This document shows positions 1 through 10,824 of a DNA stretch of 64,000 bases, one piece after another. Both the position numbers and the translations under genes were made by a program. The notes below the pieces were generated by a model. The model ran no database searches. It was not told the DNA's origin and saw only the letters and a program-made list of their open reading frames with translations. The stretch covers positions 42,384,924 to 42,448,923 of the forward strand of contig OZ020620.1 of the NCBI GenBank assembly GCA_963971575.1, in the 5' to 3' direction. The stretch comes from Liopterus haemorrhoidalis. Taxonomy: Eukaryota > Arthropoda > Insecta > Coleoptera > Dytiscidae. The first letter of the stretch is position 1; every line of letters begins with the position of its first letter.

Positions 1-382
1 TGAGTAGGTGTTAAATGCCGGGCACGTAATTTTATGTAGTACATTAGAATCTGAGTGTCGGTCATCTGAATCTACAATATATGCAGTCTGTTTGCTAACA
101 AGTGTATTATGTTCATTGCCTCATGAAATAAAATTAGTTTTAGTTGGACAGGGGCAGCTAAAAGTTAAATATGTAACTTGCAGGTGGAAGCATATTAGTG
201 CAATTTTGTACAAATTCAATGAACAAACTCGCATAGTATCAGATACTTTTTTGCCGTAACTCAAAATATATTCCCACCCCTTCCTTCTGTCCATAACCAA
301 ATCACTTCCCAATCTGGACTTAATATTAAGTTTCCCTCCATTTTTCTTAAAAAAATAAAAAAAAACTAAGATCTCCTATCTT

Positions 383-556
383 TAATGACAGCCAAAAGCA
401 CTACAATATATTCTGCTTTTATAGTTTTTCACAACTTCTATCGACATTCTAACAAAAATTCAACACTAAAACATACGTAATAAGTTCAAACAGTACTAGA
501 GTGTCTAGTACAATATTTGACCACCAGACAGCATATTCGAGCGTATCAGTTCTCAA
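383..556 (-). repeat. Copy of a small TTGAGAA-ended element
   Basis: This segment is an inverted, diverged copy of the left three quarters of the element at 63102-63356. Its outer end reads TTGAGAACTGATACGC on the minus strand, and the shared interior includes the complement of GCTGTCTGGTGGTCAAATA. Here it lies downstream of the COG6 3' end. The inner end is missing, so this is a truncated copy. Confidence 0.7.
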
Positions 557-641
557 TAGCTTATACTGCATAAAATCGACTGTAGAAATAAACACACGCA
601 TTTTTTCAAGGAACAAGCAGGAATAAAAGATTAAAAATATA

Positions 642-647
642 TTTATT
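642..647 (-). terminator. Candidate poly(A) signal of COG6
   Basis: An AATAAA on the minus strand lies about 260 nt after the COG6 stop codon. Other AATAAA-like hexamers occur closer (889-894, 838-843), so which one is used is a guess. No transcript evidence is available. Confidence 0.3.
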
Positions 648-906
648 AAACAAACAAAATTTAAAATCTACAACAGATTTTCAATTTTTGACGCAACCAT
701 AGGATTATGGATGATGTTCTATTAAATTTACTTTCTTCTCAATTTTAAGCGATCCTACTCGTTGAATTTCTTGTACCATGCTTCCAACACCTACATAAAG
801 GTCATGCATAAGGCTACTAAAAATCTTCTTTCCCGCATTTATTATTTGTCCTCCCAAAAATTGTAATTCTTTTCTGCTGTGGACAAAGTTTATTATTTGT
901 AACTAT

Positions 907-3900
907 TTAAATATCTAACATCTTTTTTAAATCCTCTGGATTATGACTTAAAATAGAACTTGGGTTTTGGTACTGATTTTTGGGATCATGAACCCCATCA
1001 TAAAGTTGTTTATAAATAGCATGTATCACTTGGAAAGCTCTCTTCTGAATCACACTTCGATGTTTCGATGATGACAGTAAGGTTACTTGCGGTAACATAA
1101 CCATATCAGGCATTACAGCCAGCGAATCAAGACGAGTCTAAAAAACAGTCTGTTAAGAAAAAATATGTATTAAAAATCAAAGTATATACCACAAAACTCC
1201 TTAAATTTGTAGGTTCCATGCCTGGAATTAATGACAACGGTGATTTTCCTTGATCTTGTATAATTGTGTATATCGGTCCAAGATTTAAGTTGGCAACTAA
1301 GTAACTTGCTTGTTCCGAAGTTAGAGTATCTATTTGTGCATCGGATTGTGCTTGAAGCCTTTCTAATCTTTCATCCATGTATTCGAAAACTGATATACAA
1401 GTCTGCATTGCGTGTAAGCAGTTTAACATATAAACAGCCATATCGGTAGATGGTAACGGGGAAGCTTGTTCGTTAACTGCTTTCCAAAGTGGATCCAATA
1501 TACATGATGATATCTAAAAATGTGATTAAACTAATATAAATCTATAATTCTAATGTATTCTCGTAAATTTTAACAAAACAATAACTGTTAATGAAGAATA
1601 TTGCTGTTGCAGTAAGTTCTTGCCATTTATTCGATTTCAAGAAATATGGAATTATTTCGTACAGCAAAATTGTCAGAAGTTTGTAGACAGTGGCGGATCT
1701 ACATACGGGCTAATAGGGCTTAAGCCCTGGGTCCCGGATCCGCAAGGGGCCCCCAATCTCTCGGACATTAGATACCTATTATATTCTTATATTCTATTAC
1801 TTTGGATTTGGGAGGTGAGGACCTTTTTTTTGAATATTTTTGCAATTATACAAAAAAAAAAAAATGTGTTAAAATATATATTATGGTATTATTAGAGATA
1901 TATGATACACAGTAGAAAAAATCTAACTGCAACCTTCTTGTCGTGCCTATTGATTTAAAGGATTTAAAACCAGCACTTGTAATTGTGTTATGTAGTGACA
2001 GGCATTCATCGTTTGGCTTTCTACTAATCATCATTCACTGACTAAATACCTACAAAACCCTGAATGTGTGAAAATTCACACTTCACGTCAATTTTTTTAA
2101 TATATTTTTGAAAATATTTTTATAAAATTTTCAGTGTAATGTATATTTTATACAGTAATTAAGCCATTTTGTGGGCAAATACTAGTGCTGGAAACCGAAA
2201 CGGGTTTACAAATATCCTGTTCCGGTATTCGTTTGTGATTTTCGAGTTACCTGGTTCCCGATACCCAGTTTTAGATGCTCAGTTCTGGATGCCAATATTA
2301 ATTTTAAACTTAATAAACAGTAATTATTCTTACTTTGTTAACATTTTTGTCTCGTCCCTCGGTGATACTAGTAGTTGATAATATTTCTCGTAACAAAAGT
2401 AACATCTGATTCACCGAAGTAGTTGGTGATAAATCTCTTGGAGGTGCTTCAATACTGGCTAAACCGCTAGTTACCTGATCATGTAACGTTCCTAAAAATA
2501 TCTTTTCACTCTTTTCCTCGAGCTCACAAAGTGTTGTATCTAGCATTCCACCTTTAACAATCTACAAAATTATGTTTTACAAAATGAATAAAAGCAATAT
2601 TTTATTAACGTACCTGACTGATAGAATTTTTATAAAATCTTATAAGATTAGTGACTGCGTACAGCATTGTTGATGGTACAGGAACGGTCAACATTTTTTC
2701 AACTCTTATTTTAAGAGGATGACATACTCCTTGTGATATATTAGCCAACGCTTGACTTAATTGCTCGCTTATATCTATAAATATAAGAAAATAAATAATA
2801 TAAACTTCCTGAAGCTCTATTTTGCCGTAATAAAACCGGTTTCATTATATATACTAGGGGTGACAATATTGCGGCTCACATTCTGAGTAAGCAGCCTTTC
2901 ATCAGTAGCAACATCTCTAGCAGTAGGCTTGCTACTGAGAAAGGCTGCTTAGCAGTCGAAATGTGCATCCAATAGTATAAATACAATATTGCAGGGAAGT
3001 TTCAGTATCATCGTTAATATTTAAACTATCAAAACACAATTTAATATTTAGATTGTAGATTTAAAGTCGATTGTTAAATACCTGATTTATCACAAAGTTT
3101 GACTAAAATGAACAAATTCTCTTTCTCGATTGGTAACGCTTGGTTCAACCATGCCATCATATCTCCAACATATCTTTGAGGGTCATGTGCGTGGTGTTCC
3201 ATTGGTTTCTGGTTACCAGAACCACCCCGTGTTAAAGCATCAATGAAAGACCCAACTAAAACTGCCCTTCGAGCAGTACAATACTCATCCAAAACATACC
3301 TAAAAAAAAAACAATAATGAATAAAATACCCTGGATTTAGATACAAGCCAAAGTAGGGCTGCCACCTCCGGGTTTTCATCCAGAGATTCTGGTATTTGTT
3401 AACTCCAGATCTAGTTCTAAATTTTAGTTTTTATTTAATTATCTAATTTTTTTGTTTTTCTCGGTTATTTGTCTAAATGGCATATATTTAGATAAACGAC
3501 TTACCTCGAAGAAGATTTGAGTTACGGGAGGGGGGGGGGGGGCACCCTAAAACTAAAATCTACATATATTTCCCTTATTATGAACTTAACAGCAAAATCA
3601 TATATGACAAAAAGATTAAAATCATCAAATAAAATTTAATAAATTAATTTATAGTGTTACAAATTATTTCTGTATAATAATTTTAAATTTATTCCGAAGT
3701 AGCTAAAATAACTTTTCGGTTTAGGCAGTTTTTCTAAAAAAGTCTTCCAGATTTTGAAAAATAAAAGGTGGCAGGATACTAAGCCAAATTAATTTTAAAA
3801 CTTACTTGAAAAGAACAGGTCTATCTTGGAGGTGAGCCATTGCTTTCGTAACTAACGGCATGACATCGGGTGAATCTACATTTCTACAATTATGTTGCGT

Positions 3901-4882
3901 CCAACGATATAAACGTTCTAAAGCACCTTCCTACGATTATCAATATTAAAAAAACATTTACGATACATTATTTTCAGATATATTACTTGATAAAGTGTAA
4001 CTTGTTCCATGATATCAACTGCTAAACGTTGATGTCCTAGTTGTGTCAACAAACGACAATCGGTCTGAATATGTTGAACTTTATCCAATATTTTAAACAA
4101 ATCAGCTGATATTGGAGCGTCATTTGTTTTACCATATAGTGACGTTAACTCAGTTTGTGACAATTGGAAACACTCGATGAATGCATTTATAATTTTTTCT
4201 TGCAATGACATTTTTTTACTAAAAAGATTTATTGATTATCAACAGTTGAAAATGCAATAATTAAAATCACTATGGACCAAGTTTGGAGAATTATTTTGAG
4301 AAAAACTAGGAGAATTACTTAAATATATAAAAAAACAAACCTTTCTTCTTGATAACTATTTGTCTGATCGATTAAAGATTTCGTTTGCACTTTTGTATTT
4401 TCTAATCTCCTAGTCATATCACCAACAGTTTCACTCATATTTGCGATATCATTATAAACATCATCTAAAGCATTTTTAACTTCTCGAAAAGCAGATAAAA
4501 AATTTTCATTTATTATCAAACTCCTTTTTTCAATTTGACTACGTAAATTTCGTCTGCTTTGCAAGGAATTATCAGTAAAAAACGTCGAAAGCTCTTTTAG
4601 AGCCTCTAATGTGTCCTAAAAATATGAAAATGAGCCTACAAATTGTTTTTAAATAATAGGTCTGTACGTAAAGGCAATTCCAACGGTATATTATCATCAG
4701 AGACAAAAGCAGAATACGTATAGACAGACAATATCAAACCGTTGAAAATTATTTTACGAACAGACGTAAGATTTATATACCTGGTCATTTTCAAAACGAG
4801 TTTCTAGGATTTTATTTAGCCTTCGTGTAAGAATTTTATCCTTTTCGTCTCTTTCTTCTTGAGTTTTCATTTTGTCAACCAT
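907..4882 (-). CDS. COG6: Conserved oligomeric Golgi complex subunit 6, complete, 9 exons
   Basis: COG6 is a subunit of lobe B of the COG tethering complex, which acts on the cytosolic face of the Golgi in retrograde vesicle traffic. Coding exons: 4781-4882, 4341-4615, 3987-4218, 3806-3930, 3082-3299, 2614-2774, 2334-2561, 1190-1513, 907-1137. All junctions are GT-AG; the 1896 nt sum is in frame from ATG to TAA, giving 631 residues against about 657 for human COG6. Family signatures visible are RRLNKILETRFEND near the N-terminus followed by a helical coiled-coil-like stretch, LQDRPVLFKYVLDEY, GSFIDALTRGG, DPQRYVGDMMAWL, LLLLREIL and the C-terminal NPSSILSHNPEDLKKML. Introns are 52-56 bp except those that took up repeats (intron 4, 506 bp; intron 7, 820 bp). 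The start codon is the first of two nearby ATGs; an untranslated upstream exon cannot be excluded, because an AG lies just before it. The identification is by family knowledge and is firm. Confidence 0.95.
1514..2333 (-). other. COG6 intron 7, filled with repeat fragments
   Basis: This enlarged intron holds three recognisable fragments. 1575-1688 resembles 22710-22830, including its short reading frame. At 1689 the copy is cut by a hAT-like end starting CAGTGGCGGATC, whose interior (about 1799-1835) contains the same GGATTTGGGAGGTGAGGACC motif as the tandem array at 63880-64000. 2034-2108 matches the 3' end of the TGTC-bearing element (family B), including its GTGTGAAAATTCACAC palindrome. The splice sites themselves are intact. 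Confidence 0.6.
2877..2965. repeat. Imperfect hairpin in COG6 intron 5
   Basis: TAAGCAGCCTTTC (2888-2900) pairs perfectly with GAAAGGCTGCTTA (2939-2951), and CAGTAGCAA (2903-2911) with TTGCTACTG (2929-2937). This gives 22 bp of stem around a 17 nt loop. After an internal loop CACATT/AATGTG adds six pairs. Size and shape resemble a pre-miRNA, but a small decayed inverted-repeat element would look the same. Confidence 0.5.
3355..3780. mobile_element. Small inverted-repeat element inside COG6 intron 4
   Basis: The ends share CTGCCACC in inverted orientation (left AGGGCTGCCACC, right GGTGGCAGGATACT). They are flanked by a 10 bp direct repeat, AAGCCAAAGT at 3345-3354 and AAGCCAAATT at 3781-3790 (9 of 10 identical). 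A 9-10 bp duplication suggests a Mutator-like element, though the family is uncertain. It accounts for 426 of the 506 intron bases. A 14 bp G run lies at about 3529-3542, and a related CACCCTAAAACTAAAAT stretch recurs at about 18325. Confidence 0.6.
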
Positions 4883-5289
4883 AAGAACCCTAAATATTTA
4901 AGTTACGTAACAAATTATAACAATAAAAGAGCGTAAAATGATTAATATAACAATTTTCGACGTAAACTTATAAATCTACTGTCACTTATATAGGTTATAT
5001 CATTTTGACAGCAACACAAATTTAGGTTCGTTAGTTATGTTACAAAAAAAAAAATTACTTAAAAGCATATAATAAACGTAATTTTATGAGTATATGCTTG
5101 AAAGCAAATTCGAACACATATGATTTAATTTTAATACGATCACTTGAAATAATTATACAAATTAAACCATAAAAAATTAAAATTATATATAGTTTTTAAA
5201 TCATAATATAACTAAAGAACGCAGTTAAATAAGTGTTGCCAAATGCATAATTTTTATCTGTTTACAGTAATAAAGTGAAATTAAATTAC
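4883..5289. other. Upstream flank of COG6
   Basis: AT-rich sequence that must hold the COG6 transcription start. No TATA box, initiator or CpG-rich stretch stands out, and no gene was recognised. Confidence 0.4.
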
Positions 5290-5658
5290 AGGCTATTCCA
5301 AACATATAGGCGGAACTGAACGTTTTTTAGGTCGTCACGAGAAGGGACCTTGTTTGGGTTATTTCTTTTTTTACGTTGACATGTGAAAATTTAAAATTCC
5401 AACAGTGAAACCATGGAAACGAATGACATATGTCAAAAATAAAATACTTTTTTTTATATATTTTAATGACAAAGAAATAAATAAATGGGAAATTTGTAAT
5501 AAGAGTAACACAAAAATGACATTTTAAAATGATATTAACCTTAACCAAAAAATGTTTATTGTAAGTATGATTTATAAAGCTTAAACAAAACGGCCAGAAA
5601 GAACGAAAAAGTAACTAAATTGCAAAATCTAGTTCCGCCTAATCGTTTGGAATAGCCT
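5290..5658. mobile_element. TA-target inverted-repeat element, family D, copy 1
   Basis: Left end GGCTATTCCAAAC followed by TAGGCGGAACT; the right end is the inverse, AGTTCCGCCTA then GTTTGGAATAGCC. Copies at 20335-20501 and about 58498-58675 share the ends and interior words (AATCTAGTTC, AATGATCAAAAGC). The 20335 copy has a clean TA duplication, pointing to a Tc1/mariner-like mobiliser. No coding capacity. Confidence 0.75.
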
Positions 5659-6692
5659 ATAGGTTCCAAAATAATAAGGCATCTCAAAAAAGTATATACG
5701 TAAATCGAAGCACTGCAATATTTTCACGTCCATTTTACACTTAATTCATAAACGAAACAAGTACCATAACGTCTGTGTAGGAATGGAGGCATTTATTATA
5801 AAATCGGCGTAACTTGAGGTGTGTTAAAGTTAAATTTAAGTTGATGCAAGAAAACCATAAAATATGGACCTGACAAAATACTGTATACTACGAAATGAAT
5901 ATGAAATAACATTAAATTATTATCTTTACCTGTAGATTATATTGTAGAGGATCTAGAATTACAGCATTAAACAAAATCTTTAAAATGAAACGGAATTTGA
6001 CTGAAGCATGAATAATTTTCATCAAATCAAACCGCAAATATAACAAGGAATGCTAAGACTGTTATCGGAGTAAATTTTTTATAGGCCCCAAGCTGAATGA
6101 ATATATTGTGCTACTCCTCTAAATGAAATCTAATCTAAGTGACGATCAAAAAAGAAAAAATCAGACTCCTTCAAGTCACCAAAATCGCGGAGCCCTAAGC
6201 CTACTTACCTTATACGTAAATCCTACACCGACTGCTCCAAATTGGTTTTCATTATAATTCGATTTATGTGTATACAATTTTGCAAATTTTTAATTTCAAA
6301 CACAAAATCTGAAAAGGCATAAAAATTACACTAAAAAATTCCGAATCGCCATTTTTAAAACAATTTTTACAACATATTACTTTATTTGTGTATTCTTTTA
6401 GTACAGATGTACTTAAATCACAGTTTATACATTCACAATATTAAAAAAAGTGTAAATTTTTAAATAAAAACTCAATAAACTAATGAAACTTAAATTGAAT
6501 TAGTTAGTATTTGTGAAGCCAAAGTTATAAAAAGATTACTTATTGGCCTATTTTGTAATTTTCATATTTGTATTTGGGCAATGTTTTGCGGACATTCGCG
6601 AACTATGCCGGAATTAGCGCGATAACCTTTAAAATAAACATATTCATCTGAAAAAACGAGAAATGGGTCGCTGTAGTCACTAAAACTTGCAA
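5659..6692. other. Intergenic AT-rich stretch
   Basis: No reading frame, RNA gene or clear repeat boundary was recognised here. Confidence 0.4.
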
Positions 6693-6694
6693 TA

Positions 6695-7381
6695 GGGAAA
6701 GAAATTTAAGATCGCAGAACCACAGCAGCCAATTTTTAACTTCGATAGAGGATATTTTTTATATGTTAATTTTGTTGATAAAACGGCAAAACAGATTCAT
6801 ATATATTTGTTCCTATCATTTTAGCTGGACAGCTGCGTAATGGTTGGTTTATATACGGAACAAGAATAAGGAATATGAAATAAGAATAGTACACAAGAAT
6901 AAAAAATATTAAACCGTTTATATAGGACATAACATTTCGTCGCTGCGCCTGCGTACTTGCGTTGGCCTGTGTTTAACGTTTGTCACTTGACAGGTTCTTA
7001 AAACTTACAAGAAGAAGAAATAAAAATAATAAAAACATTTTATTGTTGTTTACAACCCTCTGATCACAACTGAAAAACATCTGTTGAACAAACTTTATTA
7101 CGGCAGACATTTTGATTGCTGTGCGCAGGCTTATCGTGTCTTATTCTTGAAATAAGAATAAAATGTTGAATGTTACCAACTATTCTTATGTATAAGTTAA
7201 ATTTCATTGCTACATTAACCGATATAAGGCGCAGCCATGTTTTAACATCTTGTGTACTATTCTTATTTCCTATTCCTTATTCTTGTTCCGTATATAAACC
7301 AACCATAACAGTAATTAAGAATATCCTCTATCGAACTTAAAAATTGCTCGCCGTGGCGTTGGGATCTTAAATTTATTTTCC
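6695..7381. mobile_element. TA-target inverted-repeat element, family E, copy 1, with a nested insertion
   Basis: Both arms of about 70 bp carry GGGAAA/GGAAAA, then AATTTAAGATC, and TTCGATAGAGGATAT further in. A TA duplication flanks the element (6693-6694, 7382-7383). Copies at 23617-23877 and 54057-54838 share the end GGGGAAANTTTTTAAGATCGC. A Harbinger-like element is inserted inside this copy. Probably mobilised by a Tc1/mariner-type transposase; it encodes nothing itself. Confidence 0.8.
6841..7305. mobile_element. PIF/Harbinger-like MITE nested in family E
   Basis: Terminal inverted repeats of about 55 bp begin TGGTTGGTTTATATACGGAA, nearly identical at both ends. A TAA target duplication lies on each side (6838-6840, 7306-7308). 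The 465 bp length and absence of an open frame mark it as non-autonomous. Three-base TWA targets are characteristic of PIF/Harbinger. Confidence 0.85.
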
Positions 7382-7701
7382 TATACTAGTCTGGTCTGGA
7401 GGTCAATTCTGTAACTTGTCGACAGTCACTTTTACAGTGCCCTGTCACTTCTATACGCCGTACTGTCCCACTGTAAAATACTCTCGGAACTTTCGACAGA
7501 ACACTGAATAAAGAAATGTCGAAAAGCTTACAGAATAGACTCCCAGACTACAAATGATCTGGAAGTGTTTGAAGCGTGAATAATACGACAGGTCGAGCGG
7601 TGATAAACAATAAGAATAGCGATACTAGCGACGCAGTGATATACAATGCATTGGTTTCAACGTTATTGTTTATATTGAAGCAGTGTGTAGAGCCAGGCTT
7701 A

Positions 7702-8172
7702 TACCCTTTTCACACTAGATCTTTAAGATCGGATGTTTAAGTGAATGGATCTTTAACCGCTAATGTGAAACCGTACGGCCTCGTCTAAACACGACCGATG
7801 TTTAAGACAGAGATCTGCGTCTTAAACTTCGCCCGCATTGCCAACTTAATTCCCATTATAAAAAAATACTCCTTGAATTTGTGCTTCTCTTCTTTTATCT
7901 ATGTTCAGCTGTTATCATTTTATATATCGAGGTTATGAGAAGATTATTTGCGTTATTATTTAAATAAATATAAAAAATAAACTTCTCCTAACCTCGATAT
8001 ACAAAATAATGACAGAATAAATTCAAACGATATGAAATTATGTTGGCAATACATACTAGCTTTACATGGAGATTTCTTCTTCAAATTAAACATCAAGTGT
8101 GAAAGCAAACCGATATTAAACATCGATGAAGTTTAAGTTCAATCGTCTTAAAGATCTAGTGTGAAAAGGGTA
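7702..8172. mobile_element. PIF/Harbinger-like MITE
   Basis: Terminal inverted repeats TACCCTTTTCACACTAGATC plus TTTAAGA are flanked by TTA duplications (7699-7701, 8173-8175). Inner subterminal copies of CTTAAAC/GTTTAAG also occur. Non-coding, 471 bp. Confidence 0.85.
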
Positions 8173-8332
8173 TTAGTAACTGAGCATTGATTATTGAACA
8201 ATAAGAACGTCGAAAAGGAAAATTTTGAATATCTATGCTCTTATCGACTAGAAATCATTCAAGTTAAAAAGTTAATCAGCGAAATATTTGTATGAATATT
8301 TGCATATATTAAAAACAAAATGTAAATACTTC

Positions 8333-9287
8333 CTCTTTTCGCTACGGGGTATGGTATTTTTGATGATTCTTTCAATTTTTTATTGGCTTATTCGATTGCA
8401 TATATCTTCAAGAGTATCCCATTAAAATTTCAAGTTAATCGGAGCAAAATTGACTGAGATATACTCATTTTAATACTAGTACCTATTATTTGTTTTTTCG
8501 CGCATATCGTATGTATGTGGCGTTGTATCGCTTTTGTGCGCATGTGGATTTAATATCGATATCAGCTGCTTTATACTCTTAGAGAGGGGACTTGATGATT
8601 CTATGTAAGTAGAGGAAAAAATTTTAATATTTATTTAATAAAAAAACATTCTTTATTTTTAAACGCGTTTTCTGAAAAATAGCTTTTTTTGATGCGGTGT
8701 AAATCATAACTCAAAAACTAATGAATGGATCTTTCTGAAATTTTGCACACTTCTTTATAAATCATTTTACTAGGTAGTGACGTTGAGTTTTTGCTTTTAT
8801 TTTGAATATTTTTTTTTTATAACCATTTTTCCGATTACCAAACACGATTTTTTACGTTTTTTTTTCGATTTTTTTACTTTTAAGTCGTACCAAAAATTTA
8901 AAACTCAATTTAATAAAAAAAACTCGACGTCACTACCTGAAGAAACTTTTAAACTAACCAAAACTTTTTGAATTATATGTTTCAGATGATTGTGTCACTA
9001 GATATCGTGTACACCGCAAATCAACTTTTTTTTTGGACTGTTTGCTAAAAAATGACGCCAATGGCTCATTTTTCAATAAAAATTTAACGCAATACTCTTC
9101 AAGTGTTGTTCTTTAAGATAGACTTTCACCCATTTAGCTTACCATTACCAGATTTCCACAAATCGTTCTTAAAAATATGCTTAAAAAATGCAAAATTAAC
9201 TATACCCCCCCCTTAAATTCTTACAGCCGCAGTAATAAATTTAACGTCGCGTCTTGAAGTAAGACGCATGGTAGCGAAAAGAACAGA
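8333..9287. repeat. Diverged large foldback repeat
   Basis: Symmetric word pairs surround a centre near 8857: TTTTCGCTAC (8337) with GTAGCGAAAAG (9271), GCGGTGTAAA (8694) with GTGTACACCGC (about 9010), and AGGTAGTGACGTTGAG (8772) with CTCGACGTCACTACCTG (about 8925). Arms are imperfect, and no flanking duplication was found. Probably an old foldback transposon. Confidence 0.5.
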
Positions 9288-9831
9288 CCTATTGTTTAAG
9301 TGACGAAACTCCGAAAATGTGCATAATTTAGTTTTAATAGACATACCATTTTGTAGCATTTGAAAATAATTCTAATTATTCTTCTGTAGCACTCATTTTT
9401 AGAAACAGTTCATCTCAATTAACAGCTAGAACTATGCTAGCAACACCTCTCTACTATAAACATATAAAAGATAGGTTTAACTGGCTTTTATCGCCGCTCT
9501 TCTCACTGCTCCAACATAAACGCATTCTAAGCTGCATAAGAATAGAAATATCAACTTAAGCACTTCTGTGCTGTGCAGTTATACGTCTACGTAAAATTAT
9601 GTTCATACTATCATGCATCAATCGTTTCCTGCACGGTTTCATGCCCGGCAAATATTTAGTACTTTTCAATAGGGCTTTTCATACGTAACATAAGTATTCC
9701 AGCATTATCCAGCTTCATTCTCGTCGAGTATATTTACCGGAACGGTTTGCGCCGGGACGGATAATTACAAAATAAAGTGGGAAACAGAATGCAACGAGTT
9801 TGACGGAGCAAACTGTCAGCGCAAAGTTAAA

Positions 9832-10213
9832 AGCAAGGCTGTACTACGCAAGTGCACAGAATGAACAACGTCCTACGGCGTTCGAACGCCGTTGATACTG
9901 AATGTTCGTCAACTTCCAACTTGTGACGCCGTTGAACGTTGCCGCAGAACACCTAACCTCAGTTTTTACTGAATGGTAAAGTGTTTGTATGTATAAATAA
10001 CTTGCATACAACATAAATAACATCACACACAAGTCTTCATCATCCATTATACTTTTAATAAAAGAAAGCGCACGTATAAACACAGATATAGGTTGTCAAG
10101 TGACACTTGACGGCGTTAAAAATGATTGCATTGTGGGCAGGCGAAAATTCAACGGCGTTCTCAGCAACGCCGTCGCAAATGACGGCGCGCTGTGTATTCT
10201 GTTCCAGGCTTTA
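9832..10213. mobile_element. Candidate inverted-repeat element rich in ACGGCGTT
   Basis: The two ends are similar in inverted orientation: ACAGAATGAACAACG near 9857, and the complement of GTGTATTCTGTTCC near 10190, with ACGGCGTT motifs inside each end. A short minus-strand frame starting MDDEDL in the interior recalls the acidic start of Harbinger transposases, but it is too short to rely on. No convincing target duplication. Confidence 0.4.
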
Positions 10214-10328
10214 GTCTGAAGCCATGTTATCCGGCGCTTAATATAATTTATTCAGTAAGTAGAACAGTGCAGTGTGATTTTAAAGTCGTACATTATACAA
10301 TATATGAACCGTCGTAAGTACTTCTACT

Positions 10329-10568
10329 CAGTTCCGCACCCAGGAATTTTTGTTGGGGGCGTAAGACAAAATTATTTTAATTATGAATAAGGTTCATACT
10401 TCTAAATTTCAAGTGATGATCTAAAAAAAAAAAGTCCTCACTTTTAAAATACAAGTGGCGACCCTAAAAAAAGGTCCTCATCTTTATTTTTAAAATATTC
10501 TAGTATGTTTGTGTTTTTATTTTTATTACCTTCCTTCTTAGGTCCCCCATCCCCTGGGTTCGCCGCTG
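10329..10568. mobile_element. hAT-like MITE, 240 bp
   Basis: Ends CAGTTCCGCACCCAGG and the inverse of CAGCGGCGAACCCAGG; flanking 8 bp duplications CTTCTACT (10321-10328) and TTTCTACT (10569-10576). The interior has repeated GTCCTCA words on both sides. Non-coding. Confidence 0.75.
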
Positions 10569-10824
10569 TTTCTACTTTTACTTAGAAAATAACTTGCAGT
10601 TTTGTAAGAATAAGTGTAGGCTGTTAGTGTTATATGATCTTTTTACACTGCTTACTTTTTTCTCCTAATAATAACTTTCCTGAATATTAATTACTATACA
10701 TCTAACATTTTAAATCAGATGTCTTCTTCGCCCGAGAAAATGGTTTTTACTAAACTTTTATCAAATGATCGCTGTATTCAAATCACGTTACTAAGTCATT
10801 GACAGATCACTCTCTGTGTTACCA

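Noticed and set aside
3529..3542. G run as a possible G-quadruplex regulator of COG6
   Set aside because: It lies inside a transposon, and homopolymer runs of this kind are common in this window. No evidence for a role.
9844..10083. Frame starting MDDEDL as a Harbinger transposase gene
   Set aside because: Only the first few residues are suggestive; 79 codons with no DDE or other motif. Mentioned only as a hint under the candidate element.
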